Below, piece by piece: positions 1 to 7,557 of a stretch of 14,593 nt of DNA. Source of the stretch: an uncultured Gammaproteobacteria bacterium (lineage in GTDB: Bacteria; Pseudomonadota; Gammaproteobacteria; Rariloculales; Rariloculaceae); NCBI GenBank assembly GCA_946887385.1, contig CAMPKU010000099.1:1-14593 (forward strand). The letters are read 5' to 3'. The notes below the pieces were generated by a model. The model was given only the letters and a program-made list of their open reading frames with translations, ran no database searches and was not told where the DNA came from. Both the position numbers and the translations under genes were made by a program. The stretch's first letter is position 1; every line of letters begins with the position of its first letter.

Positions 1-545
1 TGGGCGAGCTCGGCGCGCACGAAAGCCGGCGGCTGCTCGACGATCCGCGGCTCGATTTGCAGGCGGGCGACGGGCGCAAACGGCTGCTCGCGGCCGAGGA
101 GCCTTACGACCTGATCACCGTCGACGCGCTGCGCCCGCAAAGCGGCTACAGCGGCAACGTCTATTCCGTGGAGTTCTACGAGCTCGTGGCCTCGCGGCTG
201 GCTGCCGGCGGCATGTTTGCGCAATGGGTGCCAACGGAGCGTGTGCTCGCGAGCGTCACCGAAGTGTTCCCGCACGTCGCAACCGCCGTGGGACCGGGGC
301 GCGCCGTGTTCTTGATCGCGAGCAACCAGCCGCTGCCCGACGACCACGGCCAAGCGCTATCTCGATTCCGGGCGCGGCCGAGCGGCGCTTTGCAGCCCGA
401 GCAACGCGCGTCCCTCGAGCGGTTCTTCGAGCACGCGCAGCTCACGCACGTGCGCCGCGGCGAGCCGCGCACCGAACCGACGCCTGAGTCGGACCTGAAC
501 CGCGATCTACACCCGCGCGACGAGTATTTCCTGAACGACGGCTGA
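1..545 (+). CDS. Spermidine synthase-like protein, C-terminal part (5' truncated by window edge)
   Basis: The reading frame is open from base 3 with no start in view, so only about the last 180 residues are present. The visible part matches the spermine/spermidine synthase fold (class I methyltransferase-like). It has a DPR strand, then GDGRKRLL, then YDLITVDA, then a YSVEFYEL segment and an AAGGMFAQW turn, and it ends with a tail resembling the family's LNxDxxPxxEY end. In true spermidine synthases the segment after YDxIxxD usually supplies a second, catalytic Asp before a Pro-rich loop. Here it reads VDALRPQSGYSGN, so that Asp is not seen. This sequence type is common in the soluble domain of membrane-fused spermidine synthase-like proteins whose substrate is unknown. 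A fused N-terminal membrane part would lie outside the window. I am fairly sure of the fold and unsure of the reaction. It converges on the PRC-barrel gene with only 8 bases between stop codons. Confidence 0.75.
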   Translation, partial: GELGAHESRRLLDDPRLDLQAGDGRKRLLAAEEPYDLITVDALRPQSGYSGNVYSVEFYELVASRLAAGGMFAQWVPTERVLASVTEVFPHVATAVGPGRAVFLIASNQPLPDDHGQALSRFRARPSGALQPEQRASLERFFEHAQLTHVRRGEPRTEPTPESDLNRDLHPRDEYFLNDG

Positions 546-553
546 GTGGGCCG

Positions 554-1318
554 TCAGATGGGCTCGACCTGCGGATACTCGTAGTCGGGCAGCACATCCA
601 CGGACATTCCGCGCAGCTCGACCCGCACGCGCGCTTGCTGCGGCACGGCGGAGGCCTCCTCACCGCTCAGCTCGATGTGCAGTGCATCGAAGGGAACGGC
701 GACGAGCCGGGCGTCGACGTCGGCGTCGAGATCCACCACGGCGCGCGTGCCCTCCTCGCCCGTCGATATGACGAAGTCCTCGATCTCACCCAGTGAGTCG
801 CCGGCGCTGTCAACGACGGTGGCACCGAGTAAATGGCCGACAGAATTCGTAGTGCTCGGTCCGCGCACGCCGGGCAGGGGGCTGTCCTCGCCGATCATGG
901 GCGTGTAATCGAAGTTCGGAGCCGCTTCGAGCTCGGCCTCCGTAGCATCGAGCACCAGCCGCTCGTTGTCGGCGGCGATGCGCAATTGATCGAGCGATGT
1001 TGCGTGCCATTTGTCGCCTATGTCCAGTACGCCGCCGATCGACAACACCACGACAGGCTCTTGCTCGCGGCCCGGCGTAGCAAGCAGGTCTTCCACTTCG
1101 CCAAGATCGGTGCCGCGCGGATTGATCACGCGGCGCCCGATGAGCTCGCTCAGTCGCGCATCTTTGTCCTCGAGCCATTCGGCGAGCGTGGTGTCGGCCG
1201 TTCGATGCGGCGGCGAAGCACCGGCTGCGCGTTCTTGCGACCATGCGCTCGCCGCGAGTACGGCGCCCACGACGGCGACGGTTATCGACGCCGATCGTTT
1301 GATTGTTTGCGCTTGCAT
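554..1318 (-). CDS. Secreted protein with two PRC-barrel domains
   Basis: This is a 254-residue protein. A basic N-terminus followed by a hydrophobic stretch (residues about 9-26) ending in ASAWSQ looks like a Sec signal peptide, so the mature protein should be periplasmic. Residues about 56-128 form a first PRC-barrel-like unit (LSELIGRRVINPRGTDLGEVEDLL, then VVLSIGGVLDIGDK). Residues about 157-215 form a second (VGHLLGATVVDSAGDSLGEIEDFVI, then a VAVPFDAL strand). The G-x-x-V-x-[ND]-x-x-G-x-x-[LI]-G-x-[IV]-x-D pattern is the diagnostic feature and appears twice. PRC barrels are small beta-barrels first described in the photosynthetic reaction-centre H subunit and in RimM; secreted proteobacterial versions have no firmly known role. 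The ATG is supported by a strong AAGGAGG site 4 bases upstream. The gene follows mrpG on the same strand after a 92-base gap and may have its own promoter. Confidence 0.8.
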   Translation of the reverse strand: MQAQTIKRSASITVAVVGAVLAASAWSQERAAGASPPHRTADTTLAEWLEDKDARLSELIGRRVINPRGTDLGEVEDLLATPGREQEPVVVLSIGGVLDIGDKWHATSLDQLRIAADNERLVLDATEAELEAAPNFDYTPMIGEDSPLPGVRGPSTTNSVGHLLGATVVDSAGDSLGEIEDFVISTGEEGTRAVVDLDADVDARLVAVPFDALHIELSGEEASAVPQQARVRVELRGMSVDVLPDYEYPQVEPI

Positions 1319-1322
1319 GGAT

Positions 1323-1329
1323 CCTCCTT
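1323..1329 (-). promoter_or_regulatory. Strong ribosome binding site of the PRC-barrel gene
   Basis: On the minus strand this reads AAGGAGG, a full match to the anti-Shine-Dalgarno core, 4 bases before the ATG at 1318. It fixes the start of the PRC-barrel protein and suggests efficient translation. Confidence 0.75.
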
Positions 1330-1410
1330 GATCGCCGGATTGATGCCGTACGGCGGCCCGGCGCTCAGGGGACGGGGTGCAAGATGTATGCCACTAGCTT
1401 GTGCGACGTT

Positions 1411-1749
1411 TTACGGTTCGCGCTGCCGCGCGGCCTCGCGGTCGTGCCGATCGCTGCGGTACACCGCCGCGCGCACCAGCGTCATGGCCGTGACGGGCGC
1501 CGTCATCACCACGAACAGCGTGATCGAAAGCTCGTGGATAACGGGGCCGCCCGCAACGCCCGACGACACGAGCATCGATGCAATCAATACGCAGCCCAGG
1601 CTGAGCGTCGTCCCCATTGCAGGCGGGTGCATGCGCGCGAAGAAATCCGGCAGCCGCAGCAGCCCCACTGCACCGATCAACGCCAAGAGTCCCGCGGCTA
1701 TCAGCAGCATGCCCGCCGGCAACGCCGCCCACATCGGCACCTCAGTCAT
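1411..1749 (-). CDS. mrpG: Na+/H+ antiporter subunit G (MrpG/PhaG/MnhG family)
   Basis: This is a 112-residue small membrane protein, last in the antiporter operon. The first hydrophobic helix (about residues 8-30) ends in the family motif IGAVGLLRLPDFFARMHPPAMGTT, which is typical of MrpG. Two more hydrophobic helices follow (about 48-66 and 73-96), and the tail is short and basic. The ATG at 1749 overlaps the mrpF stop as ATGA. It is preceded by GGAGGTGAT, an unusually complete Shine-Dalgarno match, so I prefer this start to the longer in-frame extension upstream, which would overlap mrpE. Its role is as an accessory subunit of the inner-membrane Mrp complex, which exchanges Na+ (or K+) for H+. 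The length agrees with the family. Confidence 0.93.
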   Translation of the reverse strand: MTEVPMWAALPAGMLLIAAGLLALIGAVGLLRLPDFFARMHPPAMGTTLSLGCVLIASMLVSSGVAGGPVIHELSITLFVVMTAPVTAMTLVRAAVYRSDRHDREAARQREP

Positions 1750-2027
1750 GGCTCGATCACCTCCCCGCGCAACAGGAATCTCGCGAGCGCCATCGTGCTC
1801 ACGAATCCGAACAACGCAATCAACATCGCCATGTCGAAATAGGCCGTGGAGGCCGAGCGGATGCCGAGCACGAGCAGCATCAACATGCCGTTGATGTAGA
1901 ACGTATCGAGCGCAAGCACCCGGTCCTGCGCCGCCGGCCCTCTGAACAGCCGTATGAGCACCAGCACCATGGCCACCATCAAACACGACGAAGCGAAGTC
2001 GATGGCGAAGCTCAAGAAGGCGCTCAC
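1746..2027 (-). CDS. mrpF: Na+/H+ antiporter subunit F (MrpF/PhaF/MnhF family)
   Basis: This is a 93-residue protein with three hydrophobic helices (about 5-27, 45-60 and 63-85). The centre carries the family motif RGPAAQDRVLALDTFYINGM, which closely matches the MrpF signature around RGPT-x-x-DRV-x-A-x-D. I chose the GTG at 2027 because it overlaps the mrpE stop as GTGA, has a GGGAG site 8 bases upstream, and gives the usual family length. An ATG further upstream (2081) would add 18 unsupported residues inside mrpE. The product is a small membrane subunit of the hetero-oligomeric Mrp antiporter. It is translationally coupled to mrpE and mrpG. Confidence 0.93.
   Translation of the reverse strand: MSAFLSFAIDFASSCLMVAMVLVLIRLFRGPAAQDRVLALDTFYINGMLMLLVLGIRSASTAYFDMAMLIALFGFVSTMALARFLLRGEVIEP
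1755..1763 (-). promoter_or_regulatory. Extended Shine-Dalgarno site of mrpG
   Basis: The minus strand reads GGAGGTGAT, a 9-base match to the 3' end of 16S rRNA, with 5 bases to the ATG at 1749. It lies inside the last codons of mrpF. It decides the mrpG start and may raise translation of the last operon gene. Confidence 0.7.
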
Positions 2028-2530
2028 TCGAAGATCTCCCGTAGCAGTCGTTCGTAGGGTTCCTTGATCCATGCAATCCAAGCACTCTCGTCGCGCAGGT
2101 CGAGCACGTGCAGCGTCAAGGTGTTCGTTGCAACGTCATGGTCCACCCACACGGTGCCCGGCGTGGATGTGACGATGCCGGCGAGCACGGCAAGACCGTG
2201 CGGATCCTGCAGCGTCAACGGAATTTTCAGGAAGCCCGAGTGCACCTTCCGGTCACGCACGAGGCCGAGCACGATGCGCGCCACGTTGAAATTCGAGCGC
2301 ACGATATCGCGCAGCACGAGCGCAAGCAGCACACCGGCGAGCCATCCGCGCCGCAGCTTCGGCTGCAGCGGCCGCAGTAGAGCGCTCGCCCACGCCACCG
2401 CCAGCGCCAGCACGAGCCCGAGCGCCACGTGGCCCAGCGACAGCGACTGGTTCAACAGCAGCCACAACGCGAGCAGGCTCGCTACGAGCACCGGCGGCCA
2501 GCGGCGCGTGGGGCCGGAGGTTACCCTCAT
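2024..2530 (-). CDS. mrpE: Na+/H+ antiporter subunit E (MrpE/PhaE/MnhE family)
   Basis: This is a 168-residue protein with N-terminal hydrophobic helices (about 13-27 and 33-55) and a third (about 62-78). A cytoplasmic C-terminal domain follows. It contains motifs typical of MrpE: LRDIVRSNFNVARIVL, then SGFLKIPL, then LAGIVTSTPGTVWVDHD. The family's conserved T-x-T-P-G-T is present as TSTPGT. The ATG at 2530 overlaps the mrpD stop as ATGA, with GGAG sites 2 and 7 bases upstream. A longer frame exists upstream but lies within mrpD and is not protein-like. MrpE is an accessory subunit needed for full activity or assembly of the Mrp complex. Confidence 0.93.
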   Translation of the reverse strand: MRVTSGPTRRWPPVLVASLLALWLLLNQSLSLGHVALGLVLALAVAWASALLRPLQPKLRRGWLAGVLLALVLRDIVRSNFNVARIVLGLVRDRKVHSGFLKIPLTLQDPHGLAVLAGIVTSTPGTVWVDHDVATNTLTLHVLDLRDESAWIAWIKEPYERLLREIFE

Positions 2531-4167
2531 GGCTCCGCTCCGTCGGCGCCCGTGAGCACGGTGCGAATGTAGTCTTGCGGCTCGTGGAGCGACATGGCCG
2601 CATCGTCGAGATAGCTGATCACGGGGCTCGATGCCGTGCCGAGCAGGATGCACAGCACGACGAGCAGAGCCACGGGCGCCGCCTCGACCACGAGCAAGCG
2701 CGGCGTGGTGCGCGCGCTCACCGACCAAAACAACCGTATTCCGAGGCGCGTGAGCGCGACAACGCCTATGAATCCGTTCAGCAGCACAGCAGCCGCGAGC
2801 GTCCACGCAGCGGCGCCGAGCCCAACGGCCTGCGCGCTATCGATCGCCGTCGACAGCAACGCGAACTTCGCGATGAAGCCCGGCAGCGGCGGCAGTCCTG
2901 TCACGAGTAGCACACAACTCACGAACACCAGACCCAAGAACGCGATTGCGCGCGGTATGGCAACACCCACGTCGTCGTCGGTGCTGTGCGGATCCGGCGC
3001 GCGCACGCCGAATGCCAAGAAAAAGGGCGACGTTGGCTCGGGGGCCGCGGCGGGCATGGCCAGCGACGGCATGCTGCGCGTGCGCTCCGTCATGCCGGCC
3101 AGCATAAAAAATATACCGGTCGTAAGCGACGACACGATGAGGTAGAAGAGAACGGGTGTGGTGAGCGCCTCGATGCCCAGCCCAAGCGCCGCCAGCAGGA
3201 TGCCCGTGGAAGCGATCACCGAGTGGCTCACGAGCCGGGCCAAGTGATGCGCGGCGAGCATGCCCACCGTGCCCGCGAGCAGCGTGGCAATGCCGAAGTA
3301 GAACATCATCATTCCAAGCATCGACGCCGCGGCTTCGTCTTCGCTCATCAAGGTGCCCACGCGCAGGAGCGCGTAAACGCCCACCTTCGTCATGAGCGAG
3401 AACGCCGCCCCGACGGGCGCAACGGCCACGGAGTACGTGCCGGGCAGCCACAAGTTCAGCGGCCAACTGCCGGCCTTCACGAGAAACGCCACGCCGAGAA
3501 TCGCAGCGCCCGTGTCGAACAGGGTGCGCGCATCGGGCGCCAAAGCGGTGAAGCGCCGCGCGAGGTCCGCCATGTTCAGCGTACCGGTGACGCCATAAAT
3601 CATTGCCACGCCGACGAGGAACAGCACCGATGCCGAGATGTTGACCACCAGGTAATGCAAGCCGATACCGACGCGATTCGCGCCGGCGTAACGCAACATC
3701 AACCCGTACGACGCCGCCAGCAAGATCTCCACGAACACGAACAAGTTGAACAGATCGCCGGTGAGAAACGCGCCGTTCAAGCCCATCATCAGAAACTGGA
3801 GCAACGTGTGAAAGGGCTGGCCCGGCCGGTCCCAGCGCGCGACGACGTATGAAAGCACTGCGAGCGACAGCACGGCTTCGAGCGTCAGCATCACAGCCGA
3901 CAACCGATCCGCCACGAGCACGATGCCGAACGGCGCCGGCCAGCCGCCAAGCGTGTACACGCCGATGCCGTTGCCCCAAATGAACGGCGCTGCGTCGCTC
4001 GTGAGGTACAGAAGCACGACTGCAGCGGCGAACTGCAGAATCACCGACAGGAAAGCGAGCGAGGTGCGCGCGAGCCGCTGCTCTTCGCTGAGCAGCAGCA
4101 AGAAGGCGCCCGTCACGAGCGGAACGACGATCGGCAGCGCTACCAAGTGCTCGAGAAATGCGTTCAC
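2527..4167 (-). CDS. mrpD: Na+/H+ antiporter subunit D (MrpD/PhaD/MnhD), NuoM/N-like
   Basis: This is a 546-residue polytopic membrane protein of the proton-translocating antiporter family (Proton_antipo_M) shared with complex I subunits NuoL/M/N. The expected charged residues inside helices are visible: Glu147 in FVFVEILLAASYG, Lys231 in FLVKAGSWPLNLWLP and Lys261 in SLMTKVGVYALLR. A hydrophilic loop (about residues 364-400, rich in Pro, Ala, Asp and Glu) precedes the last helices, which include VTGLPPLPGFIAKFALL. The GTG start overlaps the mrpC stop as GTGA and has a GGGAAG-like site upstream. The family is usually about 490-550 residues long, so this is full length. It forms one of the two antiporter-like ion channels of the Mrp complex in the inner membrane. 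Confidence 0.95.
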   Translation of the reverse strand: MNAFLEHLVALPIVVPLVTGAFLLLLSEEQRLARTSLAFLSVILQFAAAVVLLYLTSDAAPFIWGNGIGVYTLGGWPAPFGIVLVADRLSAVMLTLEAVLSLAVLSYVVARWDRPGQPFHTLLQFLMMGLNGAFLTGDLFNLFVFVEILLAASYGLMLRYAGANRVGIGLHYLVVNISASVLFLVGVAMIYGVTGTLNMADLARRFTALAPDARTLFDTGAAILGVAFLVKAGSWPLNLWLPGTYSVAVAPVGAAFSLMTKVGVYALLRVGTLMSEDEAAASMLGMMMFYFGIATLLAGTVGMLAAHHLARLVSHSVIASTGILLAALGLGIEALTTPVLFYLIVSSLTTGIFFMLAGMTERTRSMPSLAMPAAAPEPTSPFFLAFGVRAPDPHSTDDDVGVAIPRAIAFLGLVFVSCVLLVTGLPPLPGFIAKFALLSTAIDSAQAVGLGAAAWTLAAAVLLNGFIGVVALTRLGIRLFWSVSARTTPRLLVVEAAPVALLVVLCILLGTASSPVISYLDDAAMSLHEPQDYIRTVLTGADGAEP

Positions 4168-4508
4168 GCGCGTTCTTCCCGGCCGTCGACATGGTCCGTG
4201 CCCGTGAGCGCGCGCATCGCAAGCAGCAGCACGAGCAACAACGCCGTGGAAGCAAACCCGATCACGATCGCCGTGAGCACGAGGGCTTGCGGCACGGGAT
4301 CGGCATAGAGCGCGGGATCGACGGCTCCGTCGCCGAAGATGATCGGTTCACGGCCGGGCTTCAAACGGCCCATGCCGAAGATGAAGAGATTGGTGGCATA
4401 CGACAGCAGCGTGAGGCCCATCAATACCTGGAAGGTACGCGGTCGAAGGAGCAGCCATACGCCCGAGCCCGCAAGCACGCCGATGGCGGCTGCAAAAACG
4501 ATCTCCAT
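4164..4508 (-). CDS. mrpC: Na+/H+ antiporter subunit C (MrpC/PhaC/MnhC), NuoK-like
   Basis: This is a 114-residue protein with three hydrophobic helices (about 3-22, 27-46 and 75-98), homologous to complex I subunit NuoK. Characteristic segments are the VLMGLTLLSYATNLFIFGMGRL helix, then DPVPQALVLTAIVIGFASTA, which holds the family's D-P-[VL]-P-Q-A-L-V-L-T-A-I-V-I motif. The ATG shares its A with the mrpAB stop (TAATG), and a GGAGG site lies 10 bases upstream. A longer frame reaches back to 4790, but it runs inside mrpAB and its extra sequence is not protein-like. The start at 4508 gives the normal family length. The short charged C-terminus is cytoplasmic in the family model. Confidence 0.95.
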   Translation of the reverse strand: MEIVFAAAIGVLAGSGVWLLLRPRTFQVLMGLTLLSYATNLFIFGMGRLKPGREPIIFGDGAVDPALYADPVPQALVLTAIVIGFASTALLLVLLLAMRALTGTDHVDGREERA

Positions 4509-7429
4509 TAGACCACCGCCTCCGATTGCGCCGCCGATTCGCTGCCGGCGGCCGGCGGCGCCTTGCGCTGGTTGCGCAGCGACTGATGCGCCAGCGAGAT
4601 CAATATCAGCATCGTGGCGCCCACCACGAGCATGTAAACGCCGAGATCGAACACGAGCACGGTCGACAGATGCACCGGCCCCAGCAGCGGCAGATGAACG
4701 TCCGCCGCGACCGCGGCCAGGAAGGGCCGCGATGCGAGCCACGCGCTCAAGCCCGTGAGCGCCGCTCCGAGCAATCCGCACGCGATCCACACTTGCGGGT
4801 GGATCTTCAGGCGCGCCTCGACCCAGATCGTGCCGCTGACCATGTACTGCACGATGACTGCGGTTGCCATCACCAGACCGCCGACGAAGCCGCCGCCGGG
4901 CGCGTTGTGCCCGCGCAGCAAGAAATAGAGAGACACGAGCATCGCCATCGGCAGCAACAGCCGGACGAGCACGGCCGGGATACGCATGTAATTGGCGGGC
5001 AACACGGCGCGCTCACGCGCAGCGGAGCCGTACGCGGGCTCGGCGTGTTGCGCGGCCGGCACGCGAATGCTTTCCGGCGCCGGGCGAAACCTGCGCAGCA
5101 GCGCATACGCCGTGATCGCCACGCACCCCACCACCGTGATCTCGCCGAGCGTGTCGAAGCCGCGAAAATCGACGAGGATGAGATTCACCACGTTGCGGCC
5201 GCCGGCATCCAGCGCATTCGCGAAGAAATACGGTGCGAGCAGCCCGGCCGGCGGTTCCGTCATCACGGCGAACGCCAGCACTGCCATACCGATGCCGCTG
5301 GCGGCAGCGAGCGCCGCATCGCGCACGCGCCGGGCCTTGGCTCGCGTGCTGCGCCGCCTGGGATCGTCGATCTCGAAACGCCGCGGCAGCCAGCGCAAGC
5401 CGAGCAGGAACAGCACCATCGTCACCACCTCGACGGCGATCTGAGTGAGCGCGAGATCCGGCGCCGACAGCCAAGCGAACGTGAGCGACACGACGAGACC
5501 GGCGCCGCCCACCATGATCAACGCCGCGAGCCGATGATACTTGGCCTGCCACGCGGCGCCGATTGCGCAGGCCGCGCCGGCAACCCAGAGCGCGGCGAAG
5601 ATCGGGTCGAGCGGCGTGAGGAGCGCGGTGTCGCGTAACCAGCTCCCGCCCGCAAGCGGCAGCACGGCGGCCGCGCACGCGCTGCCGACGAGCAGCACGA
5701 GTTGGGTCTGCAGGCGCCGCGAGAACAGCCAGCGGGCGGCGCGCGCCGCAGCGCGTGTGGCGGCCACGTTCACGATGTCGAATAGCCGTTTACTGTCAAT
5801 GAGGGAGAAGAGCGGCGCCGCCACCAACGTGCGGCCGCGCAGATACAAATACACGTAAAAGCCGATGCCGCCGGCGAGCGCAACAAAGCTCATGAGCAGC
5901 GCCGGCGTGAAGCCGTGCCACACGGCCAGCTCGTACGTGGGCATGCGCGAGCCCAAGATGGCCACTCCGGCCGTCTGCAGCAGCGGCCCCACGGTGATGG
6001 CGGGCAGCGCGCCGACGAGCACACAGGCGACGACGAGCAGCCCGCCCGGCACCAGCATCCGCTTCGGCTCGCGCGGCACGCGCGAAAGGTCTTCCGCGGG
6101 CGGCCCGTAAAACACCTCGTGAATGAAGCGCACCGAGTACGTCACGCTGAACAGGCCTGCGAGCGTGGCAATCGCGGGAAACAGAATCTGCATGCCCACG
6201 TTGCCGCCGACGACGATCGACTCCTCGAAAAACATCTCCTTCGACAGAAAGCCGTTCAAGAGAGGCACTCCGGCCATGGCGCCTGCCGCCACGGTCGCGA
6301 GCAGCGCCGTGATCGGCATGGCAAGCCTCAAACCGTTCAGGCGCTTTAGATCGCGCGTGCCCGTCTCGTGGTCGACCACACCCGTGGCCATGAACAGCGA
6401 TGCTTTGAAGGTGGCGTGGTTCACCATGTGGAACACGGCTGCGATCAGCGCGAGCTCCGTGCTCATGCCGAGCAGAAACGTGATCAACCCGAGATGGCCG
6501 ATCGTGGAATACGCGAGCACGCCCTTCATGTCGCGCTGATAGATGGCGAGGAACGTGGCCAGCAGCAGCGAGACCGCACCCGCGCCGCAGACGAGCCAGA
6601 AGAACAGGTCCGTTCCCGCCAGCACGGGCCACAAGCGCGCGAGCAGGAACACGCCGGCCTTCACCATCGTGGCCGAATGCAAGTACGCCGATACCGGCGT
6701 CGGCGCCGCCATGGCATGCGGCAGCCAAAAATGGAACGGGAACTGCGCGCTCTTCGTGAGCACGCCGAGCAGGATCAGCAACAGCGTCGCCGGATACCAT
6801 GGATGATTGCGCACGGCGTCGCCCGATGCGAGCACCACATCGAGATCGAAACTGCCAACGATGCTGCCGAGCGCGAGCACGCCCAGCAGCAGCGCGAGCC
6901 CCCCGCCCACCGTCACGATGGCCGCCATGCGCGCTCCGCGCCGCGCGTCGGCGCGGTGATACCAGTAAGCGATCAGCATGAACGACGTGAGGCCCGTGAG
7001 CTCCCAAAACACCACGAGCTGCACCAGGTTGCCCGAGAGCACCGTGCCGAGCATCGCACCCATGAACGCCATGAGAAACGAAAAAAAACGCGGCACCGGG
7101 TCCTGCGGCGACATGTAGTAGCGCGCGTACAGCACCACGAGCGCGCCGATGAGCGCGACAAGCAGCGCGAACAGCCATGCAAAGCCGTCCATACGCAAAT
7201 AAAAATCGAGCCCGAACTGCGGCAGCCACGCGAGCCGCGTGCGCACGACGTTGCCGTCCACCACGTCGCCGTACTGCATGACGATCAGCACCACGCACGC
7301 CACCGCCACCGCGCCCGAGAGCCACGCTTCGGCATTGCGCGCGTTGGCCGGTAGGAAGGCCGCACAGATGCTGCCGAAGAACGGCAGTAGGACGATCAGC
7401 GTGAGCAACATCGGGGCGCCCGGCTCCAT
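4508..7429 (-). CDS. mrpA: Fused Na+/H+ antiporter subunits A and B (MrpA-MrpB, PhaAB type)
   Basis: This 973-residue membrane protein combines two subunits. Residues about 1-560 are NuoL-like, with the buried Glu in VFWELTGLTSFMLI (about 143) and the Lys residues in LTKSAQFPFHFWLP (about 226) and SATMVKAGVFLLARLWP (about 257). Residues about 600-780 are the MrpA C-terminal MbhD/DUF4040 region, with SAPDLALTQIAVEVVTMVLF and then NVVNLILVDFRGFDTLGE. Residues about 818-950 are an MrpB/MnhB domain with the hallmark RGHNAPGGGFVGGL. Fused A-B subunits are known from proteobacterial pha/mrp operons such as that of Sinorhizobium meliloti. I chose the ATG at 7429, which has a weak AGG at suitable spacing. 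A GTG at 7432 and an ATG at 7411 are alternatives. It is the first gene of the antiporter operon, 128 bases after parB on the same strand. Confidence 0.95.
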   Translation of the reverse strand: MEPGAPMLLTLIVLLPFFGSICAAFLPANARNAEAWLSGAVAVACVVLIVMQYGDVVDGNVVRTRLAWLPQFGLDFYLRMDGFAWLFALLVALIGALVVLYARYYMSPQDPVPRFFSFLMAFMGAMLGTVLSGNLVQLVVFWELTGLTSFMLIAYWYHRADARRGARMAAIVTVGGGLALLLGVLALGSIVGSFDLDVVLASGDAVRNHPWYPATLLLILLGVLTKSAQFPFHFWLPHAMAAPTPVSAYLHSATMVKAGVFLLARLWPVLAGTDLFFWLVCGAGAVSLLLATFLAIYQRDMKGVLAYSTIGHLGLITFLLGMSTELALIAAVFHMVNHATFKASLFMATGVVDHETGTRDLKRLNGLRLAMPITALLATVAAGAMAGVPLLNGFLSKEMFFEESIVVGGNVGMQILFPAIATLAGLFSVTYSVRFIHEVFYGPPAEDLSRVPREPKRMLVPGGLLVVACVLVGALPAITVGPLLQTAGVAILGSRMPTYELAVWHGFTPALLMSFVALAGGIGFYVYLYLRGRTLVAAPLFSLIDSKRLFDIVNVAATRAAARAARWLFSRRLQTQLVLLVGSACAAAVLPLAGGSWLRDTALLTPLDPIFAALWVAGAACAIGAAWQAKYHRLAALIMVGGAGLVVSLTFAWLSAPDLALTQIAVEVVTMVLFLLGLRWLPRRFEIDDPRRRSTRAKARRVRDAALAAASGIGMAVLAFAVMTEPPAGLLAPYFFANALDAGGRNVVNLILVDFRGFDTLGEITVVGCVAITAYALLRRFRPAPESIRVPAAQHAEPAYGSAARERAVLPANYMRIPAVLVRLLLPMAMLVSLYFLLRGHNAPGGGFVGGLVMATAVIVQYMVSGTIWVEARLKIHPQVWIACGLLGAALTGLSAWLASRPFLAAVAADVHLPLLGPVHLSTVLVFDLGVYMLVVGATMLILISLAHQSLRNQRKAPPAAGSESAAQSEAVV

Positions 7430-7473
7430 CACGCCTGGGCGAAAGCAGGCGTGCCTATCGGTCGGTTGTTGAT

Positions 7474-7497
7474 GCCGTCGGCCATGCCGGCGACGGC
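7474..7497. other. Inverted repeat (possible hairpin) between parB and mrpAB
   Basis: GCCGTCG (7474-7480) and CGACGGC (7491-7497) form a perfect 7-bp stem around a 10-base loop. No T-run follows on either strand, so it does not look like a classical intrinsic terminator. It sits in the 128-base gap between the parB stop and the mrpAB start. It could be an RNA structure in the mrp leader, a weak terminator or attenuator, or a protein-binding palindrome. In DNA this GC-rich, a 7-bp stem can arise by chance. Confidence 0.4.
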
Positions 7498-7557
7498 GCT
7501 TTCATACGGATAGTAGCGTGCCCTAGCGCGGTCGCGCACCCACCGACGCGCTCGGCA

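Noticed and set aside
1344..1353. Perfect 10-base palindrome GCCGTACGGC between mrpG and the PRC-barrel gene
   Set aside because: It is too short, and its composition too likely in GC-rich DNA, to be called an operator or terminator without comparison.
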